Of a stretch of 64,000 nucleotides of DNA, positions 39,269-51,826 are shown piece after piece; positions within the stretch are counted from its first letter, which is position 1, and each line of letters begins with the position of its first letter. The translations under genes and the position numbers were made by a program. Source of the DNA: Thunnus maccoyii (lineage: Eukaryota; Chordata; Actinopteri; Scombriformes; Scombridae). Location: contig NC_056551.1 of the NCBI RefSeq assembly GCF_910596095.1, forward strand, positions 15,331,501 through 15,395,500, given 5' to 3'. Under the pieces are notes generated by a model. The model was not told where the DNA came from. It saw only the letters and a list, made by a program, of their open reading frames with translations, and did not search any database.

Positions 39269-42200
39269 TAAGGGCTTCCTATGTAATAGCTGTTGAGAAA
39301 TCATTCAACCAAAATGTGGCAATGTGAGAAAAGAGCCAGGCGAGTGCCTCTCAGCGAAGCTGAAATCTTGATGTTCATTTTAATTGAAGAATACTCCGCC
39401 TTGTGCACTTGTGGAATGTTATGCTTTGTAACGATACAGTGGTACTTGAAAGTTTGTGAACTCTTGAGAATTTTCTCTATTTCTGCATAAATGTGACCTA
39501 CAATGTGATCAGATTTTCACACAAGTCCTAAAACCACATAAAGGGAACCCAATTAAATAAATGAGCCAAAAACATCAAACTTATTCATTTAATTATCAGG
39601 GAAAATGATCTAATCTTACATATCTGTGTGAGGCAAAAGTATGTGAACCCTTGCTTTCAGTAACTGGTGTGACCCTCCTTTTGAAGCAATAACTTCAACC
39701 AAACGTTTCCGGAAACTGTTTATCAGCCCTGCACATCGGCTTGGAGGAATTTTAGCCCATTCGTCCTCACAGAACAGTCTCAACTCAGGGATGTTGGTGG
39801 GTTTCCTTGCATGAACTGCCTGCTTCAGGTCCTTCCACAGCATTTCTATAAGATTAAAATCAGGACTTTAACACGGCCATTTGAAAACATTCACTTTCTT
39901 CTGCTTTAACCATTCTTTGGTAGGACGACTTCTGTGTTTAGGGTCGTCGTCTTGCTGCATGACCACTTTCTGTTTAGCTTCAGTTCACAAATGGATACCT
40001 TGATATGTTCCTGTAGAGTTTGCTGGTACAACTCAGAACTCATAGCTCCATCAATGATTGCAAGGTGTGGTCCAGATGCAGCAAAGCAGCCCAAACCATG
40101 ATACTGTTACCACCATGTTTCACAGATGGGATAAGGTTCTCATGCTGGAATTCAGTGTTTGCTCGTTGCCAAATAGAACGCTTCTCATTCAAGCCAAAAA
40201 GTTCGATTTAGGTCTCATCCATCCACAGAACATTAATCCAACAGCCTTCTGGCTTATCCATGTGGTCTTGATCGAACCGTGGACGGCAGCAATGTTCTTT
40301 TTGGAGAGAAGTGGCTTTCTCCTTGCAACTCTGTCATGCACACCATTGATGTTCAATGTTCTCCTGATGGCACTCATGAACATCAACTGTAGCCACTGCA
40401 AGACAGGCCTTTAGTTTCCTAGACGTTACCCTGGGGTCCCTCGTGGCCTCCCGGACTATTACTCGCATGCTCTTGGTGTGATTTTTGTTGGTCAACCACT
40501 CCTGGGTAGGGTAACAATGGTGCTGATTGTCCTCGATCTGCCTGACAGTCGCCTGGTGGAGTCTAAACTCATTAGAAATGGTTTTGAAACTCTTTCCAGC
40601 CTGGTGAGCATCAACAACTCCTCTTCTAAGGTCATCAGAAATCTCCTTTTTTCGAGCCACTTCCAACACACTTCCACAAACCTGTGTTGTAAAGCTGAGA
40701 CTTTAATAGTGAAGACCCAGATTTCTCTTCTTCAAATAAGGCAGGGCCTCCCAGACTCACCTCTAATTGTCATCCCATTGATTGAAACACCCAATTCTAA
40801 TTTCCCCTTCAAATTAATTCATAATCCTAGAGGTTCACATACTTTTGCCACACACAAATATGTAACATTGGATAATTTTCCTCAATAAATAAATGAATGA
40901 GTGTAAGGTTTTTGTCTCATTTTTTTAATTGATGTCTCTTTATCCAGTTTTAGGACTTGCATGGAAATCTGCTCACATTTTACGTCATGTTTATGCAGAA
41001 ATAGAGTAAATTCTAAAGAGTTCACAAACTTTCAAGCACCATTGTATATTACAGCAGCTTCTCTATCAGTGTACAGTAATACACACAGAAAATCAAGCCA
41101 GTGAATTTCTCTTGCAGTAGTTTTTTTTTTCCAAGCTTTTTTTTTTATCAGTTTTGTGTTCCTTTTATTATTTACAGTTAGTTTCAGAATACAATAGTAG
41201 CCTCAGTGAGGAGTTTCTATTGTAGGAACAAGGAGGAACCAGGTGATAACATTGATTCTTTGGTCCTATTTATCTTTTATCCTCATCAGTTCTAAATAAA
41301 TGATGGTGTACATTGTTATTTTCTTCAAAGAGAAGCCAGTAAAATTATTTGTCATGCATATCTGAGTTTATATAAGAAGTATATAAACTCATGGACAGTT
41401 GGATCTCTATTTAAATGAGACAAAACTGAGAGGGAGATTAGGATGGAATAAAAACAACAGATGTAATAAACTGAACATAATCTATTCATGTATGCATATT
41501 CCCCATATGTTGAGCTGTTGTGTGTGTTCTCCATGCAGGGTGTCCGTCTGGTGGAGCTTGGTGATCTCTACTTTGACGTGAGCTTGCTGCTGTGGTGCTG
41601 CAGCCTGGTGTGGTTGACCCAACGGGGCCTGTGTTCAGCCTACGTACCCATGCTAATGGTGGCCTTCCCCCTGGCCACCAGACTGCTGCTAGCCAAGGAA
41701 TTTAAACACAGAGGTAGACACTCAACCTCAACTCAACTTTATTTACAATGAATATTTATTGATCAGTAAATTATAAGAACTAGAAATTGGGACACATGTT
41801 TAATTTAAAGGAGAACTCAGTTGAATGTAAGGATTCATGCATGAGGACACTGGTCGTCTTCATATTAATTACTACTTTCTGATATAACCAGAACAAAGAG
41901 ATGAAAGTATTATTACCCCAAACCTGATTCTCAAAACCTTCTCTGAAGTTAGAGCAACTAGATGATTTTATTCATGGCACCGTAGTTTTAGAAACTGGGA
42001 TTTGCTCTGTAGAAGGGCAGTAGTTAGATGAATCTGTAGCTAATTACAAGGCATAAACTAAGGTTAACTCTCCGCTATTGTCTAATTCTACCAGACCTGA
42101 GCCAATTTCAGACACGCATCGCATGATGTAAGGCCAATTTTATATGCTGGCCTCAAGCACAAGTAAACGCCCGGATCACTTTTATATTAAAATCGTACTA

Positions 42201-45200
42201 GGTTGGACCAAGTAACATTTCTGTAACACAGCAACACAAGATTAAATACATGCAGTAAGATTATAATGCATGTCCTGTTCTACCTAATTAAGAAAACTGT
42301 AGTTAATTTCTCGCCAGGCTATCATCTTTTATGCACAAAGAAAATAAAATCAGTTCAATAAACCACAAAACACTGTGAAATATACAGTTCTAAGCTGTTG
42401 AAGAGATTCCTCTCATGTTTGATAGGTTTCTAATTTTTTTTCCCCTTAGGGTGCAGAGAAAGAGTTAAAAACAAAACAAAAAAACAACCCTCTTACAACC
42501 ATAATAATAATCAGACCAGTTGTCTCACTCTTTGTATTTAAAAATATTGTCCATGCCAATGATTTGAAATTATGAATATCTAGCAAAATGCTTTACATAC
42601 AACATGTGAGCAAATAGGAATTAATTATTTAAGCTTTAAAATAGTTTTTTTTAAAAAATTCCATCTGTGCTGTTGCCTGTGAGAGAACTGATAACACTCT
42701 TCCTTCTACTAAAGTTACATATTCCATGTCTGTGAAAAGGGCTTTACTGCAAACCAACACTGTTTGATTGGGTTGAAGATGGATTGTCGTACTGTAGCTG
42801 TGGGACCGACAGAAGTTGATAGTCTGATCTCAGGATGATTCAGTGTTGGTCTGATGAACAATAAGCGCTCTGTCTTTGTGCAGGAGCGTCAGTGAAGTAC
42901 AGTATGCTCTATCTGTTGGGTCTGGCGTTGCCATATATCCACTTCATGTTCCTCATCTGGGTGGTATTTGAGATTTTCACACCCATCATGGGGCGCAGCG
43001 GCACAGAGATACCCCCAGAGGTGGTCCTGGCCTCCCTCGTCACCCTGGCAACCATTTTCCTCTCCTCTTTTTTCGTAAGTGTTCCTACATCATGTATAAC
43101 AATGAAGAAAACTTGGCAAAGCCGGTGGTAATTTCAGAAAGACTGCTGTGTAGATTGTTTATCCAGTAACATATTGTATTTTCTTTTCTGTCTCAGCTTC
43201 ATTTCATCTATTTGGTACGGAGCACTAAGTGGATCCTGGCGGGTCTGGGCTCAGTTTTCATCATCATGTTCCTGTTGGTGTCCTGCAGCTTCTTCTTTCC
43301 TTATTCAGGCAATCCAGACAGCCCACGGCCAAAACGAGTCTTCCTGCAGGTTAAAATTCGCAACACGCACACAGAAGCACAAACATGTTCACATAAACAT
43401 ATGAGTTTATTGTATTTCGCTCTTAGAAAATTCTATCTCTTATACATTTACTTTTTCTTCTTGGAAAGGATGGGACAAAAAAGTCTGAGCATTTCTCTTT
43501 GAGAGATTGTAATAATTATATAAAAATCTCATATTGAAAGTAAGAAATAGAAGGAAAGGAAGTGTGTATTTATTTATATTTTTGCATGTTTCATCCACCC
43601 CTGCAGCATACGACACGGACCTTCCACAATCTGCAGGGCCAGGTGGAGAATCGAGACTCGGGTCTTTGGATCAACAGTTTTGACTACACAGCCATACAGC
43701 ACATCACACCCCACATCCCCGAGATCAACGACAGTGTTCGCACCAGCTGCCGTGAGGACAGACCCTTCTGCGGTTACCCCTGGTTCCTGCCAGTGAAGTT
43801 CCTCAGCAAGTCAGTAACGCAGACTTGTAGCTCTTTGTTTAACAGTGTCACTTCCTGCATCTTTGCTGTATAAAGGCTGCTTCTTTTTTATAATTTATAT
43901 CATATTTTGGTGTATTTGTAGGAAGAACTGGTACCTTCCTGCTCCAGAAGTGTCTCCCAGCTCTCCAGTGGAGTTCAGCCTGCTGTCCAAAGAGGAGACC
44001 AGCTGGGGAACAATCAAAATGACGTTTAATGTCAAAGGTCAGGAGCGCTTTGTGTTGACAGCGAATTAGAGAAGTTTCCTTTTGAAGAGTTGCAGGCAGA
44101 GATACGAGACAAAATCAAAAAATGTTGACTTTGTGACTTCAGATTGGACTTGAGCCATATGACCAGTACGGTGATGCATTATTTTGAAGAGCTTACAATC
44201 AGTGTTGAGATTATGAATTCAGAGAATGTTCTCGAACAAGAGGTTGACATTTTTAAACTACATTGAATTATTGAGATTGAAAGTTCATTTGTGATCTTGG
44301 AAATAGTAACACGATCTTACCGCTGGGTCCATTTAGGAGGTTTGGATCACATCACATAAGTAGATGGAGTTTATCCAGTTGTCATGGAAATGTCCAACTT
44401 TCCATTTTTCTGGGCACTTTCAGGACTTTCTCAGCTTGTCCATGTTGGCTTTAAAAAGATTCAGAAAATTTGGAAATTTGAATACCTACATTTTCATGAC
44501 AACTGGGCAAACTCCATCTGCTGAGGAAGATTGTATGATACAATCAAAAGCTCCAGAACGGCTACATTGATTTAGAGGAAGAAGTCATTCAAATATGATA
44601 TCATGAAATATAAATAATACATTCATTTTCCTCTTTCTCTCAGCTCAACTGTCCGATCTGGTTGCATTAGTCTACATGTATGTGCATGTTAATGTGTGTT
44701 TTGCTGTCCTGTGCAGGCCCTAGCCACATGTCCCTGTACCTGATGCCTCACCGAGGAGCCAGCCTCTCCACCTGGTCCTTCGGTGACGGGACGCCCCAGT
44801 TTGACCTGAGTGGAGAATATTTTGTTTTCTATTCCCACGGCCTCGATGCCCCAACGTGGACCTTCTGGTTTGAAATACAGGTACTGTCTGCAGCTAAAAG
44901 GGACCTTCTGCACTTGTTTTCCTTATTAACATTTCATATCCCTGCTCTGTTGTGTATATTCTTCATGTGAATTATTTATCCTCTTAAACTCCCCAAGGAC
45001 GCTGGTGTCCTTGGCCATCGTTACTGTCCTTCAGAGGCTGTAGTGGAATCAGTTTTAAAGCTAGAGTGAAGATACTATAATCATGAAACTAGACCTAAGG
45101 CATCCATTGGTACCAACCATGTCATTCTAGCTTGTCGGGAAAGTGGCTAAATAATGCTCCAAAGTTAGGCTAAATTTTGGCAAGGGAAAAACTGGCATGG

Positions 45201-46570
45201 CCATTTTCACAGGGGTCCCTTGACTTCTAACTTCAAGATATCTGAATGAAAATGTGTTCTATGGTTACCCATAAGTCTCCCCTTTACAGATAAGCCCATT
45301 TTATGCTAATCCCATGCAGTTTGGGGCAAAAACCATGCAGTTTTTTGCATGCAGTATAAATGTGTTATTTTCGCCTATTCTAAAACTGGTGTATTTAAAT
45401 ATTTCTACATACTGGGATCTCTAAACAGTCTTGGAATTGCATAAATTTGGTATGATCACAGCATGAATTTTTCTATGGTGTTCATCAAGGTCTTGGTGTC
45501 TTAACCACTTCCACTCCCTGAGGAAGCCGGTGTCTGCGGTTGACATGTATCGGGCTCAGTTTTAAAGCTACAGTGAAGATAGTGGTATCATATGAAACTA
45601 GGTGACCTAAGGAATCCATTGGCACCAACCATGTCATGCTAATCCCATGCAGTTTTGGGCAAAAACCATACAGTTTTTTGCACGCAGTATAAATATATTG
45701 CCTTCGCCTATTCTAACAATGGTGTATTTTGGAGGGATTTTTGACCATTTTTATAATTTCTCAAATGGTCAAAAGTGGTTAAATTTTGCACAAAATCTAT
45801 GTAACAAATGGTATCAATCCAAAAATTGCTGCAACAATTTATGAGACATAATTGAGCATGACAATGGCCATAATATACTTCTGTCATAATGTCCTAAGCC
45901 CTCATACACTCAACTCATCTTTTTTCAGTGTAAAATCTTGAACGTATCCCTCAAAAAATTGTGGATTTGTTGTAACTTGTGTATTTATGCCTATGGTCCT
46001 GGCCACATTAATATATACTGTCGGTCATCAGTTACTGCAGTGCCTTTGACATCGTGGAATCCAGACAGATGTCTGTCTTTCAGACCTTCTTTTCATTCCT
46101 GACATTTCTGGGTTTCTGTGATGCCTGCAGGAGATTAGATCCTGCCAGAACACAGCTGGACCGTGTTTGAGTGCAAAGCATTGTTGTCATGAGACAACAA
46201 TGCTTTGCAATTGCATGAGAGCATGCCCCTCTCAGGGTTTAGATGAACACCTTAAAGACTCTTAGGGTAAAAAACATGCAGCATATAAGCTAAAGACAAT
46301 GTGATCTTTCTAAGGGACTAGAAACTGCTAGTTCTGGTCCTCTCACATCTCAAATGATGTATATAGTCATGGTTTTCTCTCTCTGTTCGTCAGCCTCCCA
46401 GAGACCCGGACCCATCAGGCCCTGAGGGAATAATCTCGGTCGCCATCTCCTCTCACTATTTCTTCGGGGAAGACCAGAGGACTGCTCAGCTGGAGGAGAT
46501 CCTCCGCAGGTTCCCCACGTGGGCTTTTCCTTCGTCTTGGGTCAGTACGTACGACATGTACCGATACTGA
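27561..46570 (+). CDS. ermp1: ERMP1, endoplasmic reticulum M28 metallopeptidase (15 exons, complete)
   Basis: This is a multipass ER-membrane zinc peptidase of family M28. Exons are 27561-27835, 30946-31250, 33076-33203, 33382-33487, 34048-34194, 34333-34425, 37060-37272, 37470-37690, 41539-41713, 42884-43074, 43197-43349, 43607-43809, 43922-44037, 44717-44880 and 46394-46570. Phases all agree and give 888 residues (human about 904). The start [14 protein letters not shown] opens exon 1, and a hydrophobic segment follows near residues 53-75. Candidate metal and catalytic residues are present: His/Asp in NCHFD, Asp-Asp in GASDDA, Glu-Glu in FNGAEEN, Glu in INLEAAG, and His in YHTKYDTAD. The second half has several membrane segments (exons 7-11) and then a conserved lumenal region ([31 protein letters not shown]). 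The end is STYDMYRY. The gene is convergent with ric1, as in human 9p24.1. The substrate is not known from sequence. Confidence 0.97.
27836..30945 (+). other. ermp1 intron 1
   Basis: It runs from donor GTGAGT to acceptor CACAATCCAG. It contains AT-rich dispersed repeat fragments, including relatives of the 22-kb repeat (28560-28755, 30180-30330), and no exon. Confidence 0.8.
31251..33075 (+). other. ermp1 intron 2
   Basis: Bounded by donor GTATTA and acceptor CTTGTTTTAG. It holds a short CA/CATA microsatellite near 32090-32112 and a T run near 32591-32609. No coding exon was seen. Confidence 0.8.
34426..37059 (+). other. ermp1 intron 6
   Basis: Bounded by donor GTATGC and acceptor TGTTTCTAG. 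It contains a TG/CG microsatellite at about 35969-36030 and scattered CACA runs at 36255-36395. No exon was seen. Confidence 0.8.
35969..36030. repeat. (TG)n with GCGT interruptions
   Basis: About 16 TG units followed by GCGTGCGTGCG and more TG. The alternating purine-pyrimidine run could adopt Z-DNA. Confidence 0.9.
39208..39265. repeat. (GT)n microsatellite
   Basis: An uninterrupted run of about 29 GT units in ermp1 intron 8, about 170 bp before the Tc1-like element. Confidence 0.97.
39437..41044 (-). mobile_element. Tc1/mariner-like DNA transposon, degenerate
   Basis: The element has long terminal inverted repeats of about 215 bp (39437-39653 and 40829-41044). They begin CAGTGGTACTTGAAAGTTTG on the left and CAATGGTGCTTGAAAGTTTG when the right end is reversed. 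TA dinucleotides flank both ends (39435-39436 and 41045-41046), as expected for Tc1/mariner target duplication. The interior carries a broken transposase on the minus strand. Divergence between the repeats and multiple frame breaks show it is immobile by itself. Confidence 0.93.
39616..40669 (-). pseudogene. broken Tc1-like transposase
   Basis: Three separated minus-strand frames match successive parts of Tc1 transposases. At 40669-40334 lies the N-terminal helix-turn-helix region ([20 protein letters not shown]). At 40094-39906 is part of the catalytic region ([21 protein letters not shown]). At 39843-39616 is the C-terminal end ([24 protein letters not shown]). They are in different frames, so no full protein can be made. 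Family similarity is from memory. Confidence 0.85.
41714..42883 (+). other. ermp1 intron 9
   Basis: AT-rich intron between donor GTAGAC and acceptor TTTGTGCAG, with no recognisable element. Confidence 0.75.
44359..44560. repeat. short inverted-repeat element (MITE-like) in ermp1 intron 13
   Basis: AGTAGATGGAGTTTATCCAG (starting 44359) is matched by the reverse complement of AACTGGGCAAACTCCATCTG (44501-44520), with the arms extending about 32 bp. The following text (GAGGAAGATTGTATGATAC, then AAAAGCTCCAGA) recurs at about 49820-49861. This indicates a dispersed family. Confidence 0.7.
44881..46393 (+). other. ermp1 intron 14 with internal direct repeats
   Basis: Intron between donor GTACTG and acceptor GTTCGTCAG. 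It holds two diverged copies of a unit: a first part at about 45060-45120 and 45565-45630 (CCATTGGTACCAACCATGTC and its variant), and a second part at about 45305-45400 and 45641-45730 (CTAATCCCATGCAGTTT). It also holds a perfect hairpin at 46172-46209. Confidence 0.75.
46172..46209. repeat. perfect 17-bp palindromic hairpin
   Basis: TGCAAAGCATTGTTGTC, loop ATGA, then its exact reverse complement GACAACAATGCTTTGCA. It lies in the last ermp1 intron, about 180 bp before the final exon. Confidence 0.95.
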
Positions 46571-47942
46571 GGTCAGCACACACCGCAGAGGCTGACGCTG
46601 AGGAGAGCCGAGGGCCGCAAGGGGGCCCCCCCCCCCCCCAAGACAGACAGACAGACAGACAGAAGAGATTTCAAGGGACAATACCGAGAACCGGCCCTGC
46701 TGCCTTTTCACTCTGACACAAATACGCACAACAACACACACTCACACACGCTGCCTCCCAGCCTGCCTGAGAGACCCCCATCACTGTGTCAGTAGGCTTA
46801 GTACTGTAGCTAACCAAGCAGGAAGACACGTTGAGGCATACCGGAGTTAAGCTGACCAGCTTACAGACTGACTAACTCACCGACCGACGCACCGGCCACT
46901 ACAAGCCTCGTGCTCACTCCTGGGTTACAGAAACAAAGGGGTTAATTTTCTTCTTTTTTTTTGTACTCAATCTTTCGTGCCTTTGCTTTACTCACTCCCA
47001 TCTCACTCCCCCTCCCCGCTTTCTCTCTCTCTCTCTCTCTCGCTGACTTCCTCCCCCGTCGTTCTTCCTCTCTCATGCTAACACTTTTCCTGAATGAATA
47101 ACGTCGCATGACTACCTCTCCCTGCTCTCTCTTTCATCAGCAAACCACTCGGGCCGTTCTCAAACTAGATGTTTCTCCGGCTTCCTCTGCAAAAATAACA
47201 CCACCACTATCTGCACTGTAGTTGTAGTGGAATACCGACGGATCTGCTCGGGAGGGGAAACAAAGAATGGCTTTTGTTTGACCCCTCTTCTGACTTTAAC
47301 TGGAAACTTTGACACTTTGAAAGTCACCTTTTTTTTGTCAACACCACTTGTTGTATTATGAGCAGATAGTTTTTGTACTAGCTAATCAGTTAACTGTGAA
47401 GTTGCTCATCATGATTCCTCACTAAGACCATTGATTTGCAGCACATATGCACACATGCTCCTGTGTTTCGTTGAGGAATGCCAACAATCTGCTGTGATGG
47501 TCAGTGATGCAAATGCAGAAAACTGTGCCTGTAAAATTGAAAAAAGCTGGCTAAAATCAAAATGTCAAGGTGTCCGTTTTAAAAGGAATAATCTTCCTGA
47601 AGATAGTAAGATTTTGCTCAAAGGGCAATAAGGTCTTTTCTTAAGGCGTTCGTCCTGACGTATTCGGGCAAACCCGATGTGTTTCTTTCAAAGCTTGACA
47701 ACACCAGAACTGGGAAACAAAAGACTTGTGGCACTCGAAACGTCCTGCGATTTAAAACGATTCCCCGAGCCTTGAGGGTGAACGGGCGGGAAACCAGCAA
47801 TGCAAATCCACACTCATTCACAAGCGTCAGTGTCCAACACTTTAACGAGAAGCAGAGCGAGCTGACGATTATCTACGTTCACTGTTACTGTAATAGCGTT
47901 TGGATCTGTGCTGTGAGCTGTCTCCAGCAGCACCAAGGAATA

Positions 47943-47975
<33 letters not shown>

Positions 47976-50900
47976 GTAATGAATGAAAATGATCCGGTTC
48001 ACATGACTCTACATGTTGGCTGCAGATGGAGAGAAGTTAATCAGACTTTGATGCGTTTAGAATCAATTGAATCGAACCACTAAAACAAAACAGGAAATAG
48101 CATGTGTGTAGCTACGTGTGAAATTTATCCTGATCAATTAGCAAAATAGATTTTTTAAAATTCAATTTATATATATAAAAAAACAGCTAATGTCATTAAA
48201 TACCCTTTTATGGGTCCATAATTACCAAGAAGCATGTAAGAAATATGTAATTTTATACTAATTATATGGAAAATACATTGTTTTTAATTGGTTTACTTCC
48301 ATTTAATTCCAACTGATATTAGTTACATTATTCTACAGGCAAGCCATGTAACACATATGGAGAAAAAGGTTTCTAATAATCAATGGATTAATATTTTCAT
48401 GGGTTTAAATTGAGCTTAAATTCCTATTTTCCTGATAATTAGCACCACATTACATAGTCCTCTTCAGGATGTTATTAAGTTGCTGAGCCATAGCATAATA
48501 TGCTGCCATTTACATGCAGATAGTTTTAGGATAAGATCTGAAACGCTGCTGTAGAGAAGAATGAGAAAGCGATGCTACAGATAACAAGGAGAATCCAAGC
48601 TAATGTGTCGCTGCACTTTGCTTAAGTTCTGACTTCACTTCTCTCTTCTCTTCAGTTGTCCTGAACTACATACATTATATCTAAAGAATGTAAAACTAGG
48701 AGTCGATGCTGCTGAGGACAGCTTATAGTCTTAGCTGTCGTCCACTAATTTTTTCTGGTGCATGTTGCTAATATCTCACTCATCTCATGTGAAGCTGCTG
48801 CAGAGCTCAAGTATCGCAGCCCACAGTCCAGTTAGTCTGACCTGTTTCTACACGTGTCCGCTTCACATAAATGGACCCCATTGTTACAGTCAGTGTCACC
48901 ACTACCTCTATAATGATCAAACTTAGAGATAACCGTTATTAATGATCTTGCAAAGACTGGTTTAAATGTTATAGTTGGAAAGATTTAGATAATATATATG
49001 AGGTTGAAGAGCGAGAGAGATTACTTTTGATGGTCTATAAAGCATGTTTGTTTGAGGGCTACCTCTCTTATAGTTAAAGAGGTCTGCTTCTGTAGTGTTT
49101 GATAGATGAATCGCATCGCTGTGCATCCAAAAAAAAAAAACATCTGGATGACCGTCCCCTCCCTACCTTCAGTCCCCACACACTGATGAATTCCATTAAA
49201 ACACAAAAAACAATGTCACACAGTTGCTTGCTGGCATTTTGACCCCTTTATATGATCAAAGGTGGGATCAGGTTGTAAAAAGTTGGGATTTTTTTTTTTT
49301 GCACTTGGGAAATCAACTGAGCAAAAATGATTGTCTCTTGTTCATTTTGTGTTACACCCGGCGACGCGTCCCCCCTGTGATCCATGTCGTCTGCTTCAGT
49401 CACACAAAAACGAGAAACGCCGACCTGAAGGAGGCCTTAAAGTTTCGCTTCCAAAGAGACACACAAAATGTTTACTGTGTAACGCGGACACAAACATCTC
49501 AGTGGTCTTAACGCTACCAAGTGCCGCAACTGTGCAGACTTTGTATGTACAGTCAGTCGTCGTCTGTCGGAAATCACAGCCTTCAGTAGCACTCAGCAAT
49601 TTGAAAACAGATTGTCCTTCTATGCTCTTTTCTTTTTATGCATGATGTGTCACACGGGAAATCACAGCGGATTTAAAATCAAGTTGGTGGGTTGTAGCCA
49701 AAAGATGATTTGAGATGAGTTGAAGAAAACAATATTTCAACCATAAAAGTTCCTCTCGGCGGCCAACATGGACGAGAAGTCTGTAAAGAGTTAAGAAAAA
49801 ATGGAAGTTTGAACCGTCCATCTACTGAGGAAGATCGTGTGATTCGATCAAAAGCTCCAGAGTGAGATTGTTTTGTCAAAAGTCAGCTGACTGCAGTATA
49901 AAGACATGTCTGGATTCAAAGAGCAAAAAACTAAGTATACAAGACATCTGCTGTTATAAACATAACCTATATTATTATAAGAGTAAAGAAATTAAAGTCT
50001 ATTGGTTGGCGTCTACAATTTGATTTGTGTATCTTACGACTATGAACAGAGACTCTCATCCCTGATGGAAAAATACTCAGCAGTAGTTGGCAGTAATGTA
50101 AATTGGTTAAAACATCAGTACGGTCCTTTTTAATATATATTCAGTAAACTCCTGCCTCTGTAAGTCTGTGCTGCTCCACAGCTGTTAGTGATGGAGTCAA
50201 CGTGAACGGCAGCAGATACAGAAACACTATTAGATCGCCTCGCCGGTTCTCCTCCGAGGTTTCAACTGGCATTTTTATTGTGTTTTGTAGTCCATCAGTA
50301 GAAGGTAATGGTTAATTAATTAACAGGGTTGTCGATGGAGCAGGAACTGATGTGTTGTTTCTCTTCAGGCTGAATCAGACATGAACCTCATGGTTTTAAC
50401 CTTGTCTGGAAAGGAAAATCAGTCTTTCCTTTTTACTGAAGAAAAGTGATCAGAGCATCTGAAATGTTTGTTTTGTCCTGGAAGTACCTGAAAAGAAGAA
50501 ACTGACATCACAGTTAAGTCATGTGTGTCTGACTTTGACAGAAGATAGATCTGAATCTGTTTTATTGAAAGAGCTTCAGTTGATATTCAGAGCGTCTATG
50601 GGAGAAAAAGCTTTATTAACAAATGTAAATTAATATTTTTCTAATAATCTGTTGTAAAGTTGAATTGTCTTTGATTTTTGTTGGAAACTGATGGAAAACA
50701 AAGAAATGGAAAAAAAAGAGTTTTGTGTAGTAAACTTTAAAAAAATGTCTTCAGCTTGTTCATATGTGGTAGATATTATAGGATTTTTTGTTTATAGTTA
50801 TAACATTAAGTGAGATGATAGTCGATGAATAACAAAAGGTGTGTTTGTTTTTGATAAAAGCATAGGAGGGAGTGCTGTAAATGTGGGACGGAGCGGGGAG

Positions 50901-51690
50901 ATGTATGATGCAAAGCTGTGAAATGGCTCATCCTACACGGTTGGTGCTCCCACTGTGTTTTCACCGAGCGCTGCTACAGAGCTTAACGTAGAAGAAAAAA
51001 AAACAAACTCCTTTTTAGGATACAGTGAGTTTAAGTTGTGACAGAATCTAACGTATTAATGTAAATCCGTTTAGACCGAGAAGCCGACCAAGCACTGCTG
51101 TGTTTTTCTCGTTGTTCGGTGTAAACTCACACTCGGACGCAGCTTCGTCTTCATCACAGTTAACACTCAGTCAAGGAACAAAAATAAAATCTTAAAGATT
51201 TTAAGCGTCCACACACAAATATCCATATCAGCTTGAGAAATAAACTGTAACAGAAATATATTCTGGGATACACGTTGAAATGTCTTAATGCTTGTTGTTG
51301 ATGGATGTCTTTTTTTTTTTTTTAATGTCATACTGTATTTGTTTCGTTAGTGACCTGAACTGTGTGTTTGTCAGACATCTTCACCCATGCCTCTTTTCAT
51401 AACTGTTATTTCAATTTTTGTTCTAAAAGTTAAATTAAGATGTGTTTTTAAACAAGACTGATCATTTTGTCCTTTTTTTGTGATTGATTTGACACTTTGA
51501 ACTGCTGTTTTGCTTCTTTTTTTAAAAAAAAAAACAACAACTGCATATTTGTCTTTTAGTTGGGATTAAATGATTGATACTTGGGATTATTGGGATTGAT
51601 CTGGTTAACAGGGTATCCATTTATTGAATGGACGGGATGATTTTTACATTATGCAAAAAGCTTGAATTAAACTAGCACTTACAACAATTA
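46571..51690 (+). other. ermp1 3'UTR (inferred) / intergenic
   Basis: No coding exon was found after the ermp1 stop. There is a C run at 46626-46639 followed by GACA repeats, a CT run at about 47022-47040, a T run near 47946-47974, and a copy of a dispersed repeat at 49815-49861. The last plausible plus-strand poly(A) signal is ATTAAA at 51666, which would make a roughly 5.1-kb 3'UTR. Earlier sites such as AATAAA near 51184 are possible. Confidence 0.4.
51666..51671 (+). terminator. candidate poly(A) signal of ermp1
   Basis: ATTAAA followed by T/GT-rich sequence (TGTATATGTTTCATGTTGTA) about 35-60 bp downstream. Confidence 0.35.
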
Positions 51691-51820
51691 AAAAAATGCT
51701 TATTATGTATATGTTTCATGTTGTATTGTCCTGTTCACAACACTTACATGTACAAACAGATCAGATTATACTTGGAAATAATGGTAGTCAATGAAACAAA
51801 CCAACCATTTTTAAAAATAA

Positions 51821-51826
51821 TTTATT
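51821..51826 (-). terminator. candidate poly(A) signal of ric1
   Basis: TTTATT on the plus strand reads AATAAA on the ric1 strand. It is followed by GT-rich sequence (TGGTTGGTTTGTTT), a typical downstream element. It implies a roughly 3.6-kb ric1 3'UTR. Confidence 0.55.

Larger units (their letters stand above)
37691..41538 (+). other. ermp1 intron 8
   Basis: Bounded by donor GTGAGA and acceptor CTCCATGCAG. It hosts a TG microsatellite (39208-39265) and a 1.6-kb Tc1-like element (39437-41044). No other exon was seen. Confidence 0.85.
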
